Source of the DNA: Clostridiales bacterium
Lineage (GTDB): Bacteria; Bacillota; Clostridia; Oscillospirales; Oscillospiraceae
Assembly (NCBI GenBank): GCA_022774865.1
Contig: JALFLH010000030.1
Coordinates: forward strand, 1 to 32,865
Reading direction: 5' to 3'
Length of the DNA stretch: 32,865 nucleotides
The notes under the pieces were generated by a model that had not been told where the DNA came from, did no database searches, and saw only the letters and a list, made by a program, of their open reading frames with translations. Position numbers and translations under genes: made by a program. Below are positions 31,520 through 32,865 of this stretch, in pieces; position 1 is the stretch's first letter, and every line of letters begins with the position of its first letter.

Positions 31520-32419
31520 GTGAAGTCGCACAATCGAATACCGCGCAGCCGGATTCTGCTTGTGGCGGTTGTGGTGCTTCTTGCAGTCGTGATTTGCGCA
31601 GAGCTTCTGGCGATGCGCGCGATGCGGGAGAAAGCGGATGCTTCGGATGTCATCCAGACGCTGCCGGAGGGCGACGGGGAGACGGAGCCTGCGGCTGTGG
31701 ACAGCGCAGAGCCAACCGATCTGCGATCGCCGACAGAAAGCGGGGAGACGGAGCCGGCGGCGGAGGGCGGATCAGACCCCGGGAATGCCGGGCAGTCTGG
31801 CGCATCGGCCGGAAACAATTCCCCTCCATCCGGGTCGGGTTCCGGGAAACCGTCTGAACAGACGGAGGAGATCGCGTCCGGCGACATCAGTTGTGACAAA
31901 TTCGGCATGTTCTCGGGTCAGTTTGTGGAGGATGGACGGGACGAGCTGGTTCAGAATGTGGCCGCCGTGTTGGTCACCAACCGGACGGATCGGTTTTTGG
32001 ACTTCGCAACGCTGACCTTTGACATTGACGGTCAGACGGCGACCTTTATCCTGTCCGGCCTGCCGGCGGGGCGTTCCGCCTGGGTGATGGAGGCCACACG
32101 GATGACTGCAACCAACAGTTCCGTGTTCACCTATTTGAACTGCGTCAACTCCTTCCGGGATGATGTGACCGCGTCCACGGATCAGATCACCATTTCATCC
32201 GATGGCAATATGCTGACCGCGGTCAACAACACATCGGAAACGCTGGAAGGCGTGTTTATTTATTACAGAACCCTGCATACCGACGGTAACTTCCTTGGCG
32301 GAATCACCTATCGGGTGGATTTCGGCACGCTGGAGCCGGGCGCTTCGGTGGAAACCCTGGCGGGGCATTTCAACAAAGACACGACGGAAATTGTCCGGAT
32401 CGGCTGGCAGAAGGAATAA
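31520..32419 (+). CDS. Membrane-anchored extracellular protein of unknown function
   Basis: The 299-residue protein has a basic start, one membrane helix (about residues 11-33), then an acidic Glu/Pro/Ser/Gly linker (about 40-120) with a short internal repeat (GETEPAA twice). A beta-rich C-terminal domain (121-299) follows, with no motif I can name (for example LVQNVAAVLVTNRTDRFLDF). GTG 31520 is chosen because AAGGGGGG lies ahead; an in-frame ATG at 31475 has no ribosome site. It probably sits outside the membrane, and lies just before a secreted surface protein with which it may be co-expressed. Confidence 0.65.
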   Translation: MKSHNRIPRSRILLVAVVVLLAVVICAELLAMRAMREKADASDVIQTLPEGDGETEPAAVDSAEPTDLRSPTESGETEPAAEGGSDPGNAGQSGASAGNNSPPSGSGSGKPSEQTEEIASGDISCDKFGMFSGQFVEDGRDELVQNVAAVLVTNRTDRFLDFATLTFDIDGQTATFILSGLPAGRSAWVMEATRMTATNSSVFTYLNCVNSFRDDVTASTDQITISSDGNMLTAVNNTSETLEGVFIYYRTLHTDGNFLGGITYRVDFGTLEPGASVETLAGHFNKDTTEIVRIGWQKE

Positions 32420-32446
32420 GCTATGCGGACGGAAAAAGGAAAGCAC

Positions 32447-32461
32447 GCCCCCGGGCGGGGC
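32447..32461 (+). other. Small GC hairpin before the surface protein gene
   Basis: GCCCC, five bases, GGGGC; no strict T run follows (ATTCAGTTCATTTT). It could partly terminate or separate the two messages; support is weak. Confidence 0.35.
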
Positions 32462-32499
32462 ATTCAGTTCATTTTGAGGAAAGCGGAAGGAGAAGTGTT

Positions 32500-32865
32500 A
32501 TGAAAAAACATGGCATGGGTAAAAAACTGCTTGCGGCGCTGCTGGCGCTGGCAATGGTTCTGCCGATGGTGCCGCTGCGGGCCTTTGCGGCGGTCGGCGA
32601 CAAGCAGAACGGCGAGACCGGCCTGCAGAACGGCATCGACACCACGGATACCATCAAGCTGCCCATTCGGATCTACGACTACCTGAACGATGGTATGCTG
32701 TTCGAGTACGCGGAAAATAATGTCAGTGGGACGGCATCTTATCGGCCTGACAACTGGCGGGATTATAAGCCGACGGTTGCTCTCGGATCGGATTTTACTT
32801 CGGGTAACACGAACGAGGGAATGTATAGATTTTATAATGGCTCCGGCTATGGAAAAACGAAGTAC
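32500..32865 (+). CDS. Secreted surface protein, N-terminal part (runs off window)
   Basis: At least 122 residues are visible. ATG 32500 follows AGGAG. A signal peptide with Lys-rich start, hydrophobic core (LLAALLALAMVLPMVPL) and likely cut after RAFA opens the protein. The mature start includes IKLPIRIYDYLNDGMLFEYA, a segment I associate with large clostridial extracellular or adhesin-like proteins. Base composition becomes AT-richer after about 32690. No stop is reached. Anchoring, repeats and function lie outside the window. Confidence 0.8.
   Translation, partial: MKKHGMGKKLLAALLALAMVLPMVPLRAFAAVGDKQNGETGLQNGIDTTDTIKLPIRIYDYLNDGMLFEYAENNVSGTASYRPDNWRDYKPTVALGSDFTSGNTNEGMYRFYNGSGYGKTKY

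Overview
The window reads as chromosomal DNA of a high-GC, low-branching Clostridia member, most like the gut Oscillospiraceae group (Oscillibacter/Flavonifractor-type). This is inferred from the gene set: a T-box leader, an RnfCDGEAB operon in clostridial order, C_GCAxxG_C_C and DUF2461 proteins, strong AGGAGG ribosome binding sites, and GTG/TTG starts in a GC-rich background. No rRNA, IS element, phage gene or CRISPR array was seen.

Layout. 1-212: two abutting tRNA genes (Glu, Met) on the minus strand, driven by a perfect sigma-A-type promoter. 271-2319: a CmpB-like membrane protein, a membrane-anchored metallophosphoesterase and a zinc-ribbon membrane protein. 2462-7120: an exopolysaccharide control operon with a CpsB-type PHP tyrosine phosphatase, a membrane-anchored Ig-like protein and two consecutive Wzc-like BY-kinases with Gly-Tyr tails. 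7127-10312 (minus): a TrpXYZ-like ABC importer (binding protein, permease, ATPase) behind a T-box leader whose specifier reads best as UGG (Trp). 10342-11400: a C_GCAxxG_C_C redox-type protein coupled to a papain/C39-like protein. 11406-13256 (minus): a PglC-like priming phosphoglycosyl transferase and a GT4 glycosyltransferase. 13355-16738: an unusual cytoplasmic ParB-like/BMP fusion, a YmdB/YfcE-like phosphoesterase and a DUF2461 protein. 16800-19246: dapA-dapB-dapF for diaminopimelate/lysine synthesis. 19289-23286: a MoxR / DUF58 / transglutaminase trio. 23374-28480: rnfC-D-G-E-A-B, the ferredoxin:NAD+ oxidoreductase ion pump.

The most interesting part is 28589-31290 (minus), a visibly AT-richer island holding a four-gene peptide-modification (RiPP) cassette. 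It encodes a PqqD-like recognition protein, an 84-residue Cys/Asp-rich precursor ending in Ser, an HprK-like P-loop kinase and a radical SAM/SPASM enzyme. They lie behind an extended -10 promoter embedded in a long nested inverted repeat that looks like an operator. The HprK-like kinase and the C-terminal Ser suggest a phosphorylated, thioether or C-C crosslinked peptide. That product is inference.

The right end (31417-32865) is a divergent operon for a membrane-anchored protein with an acidic linker and the start of a large secreted surface protein that runs off the window.
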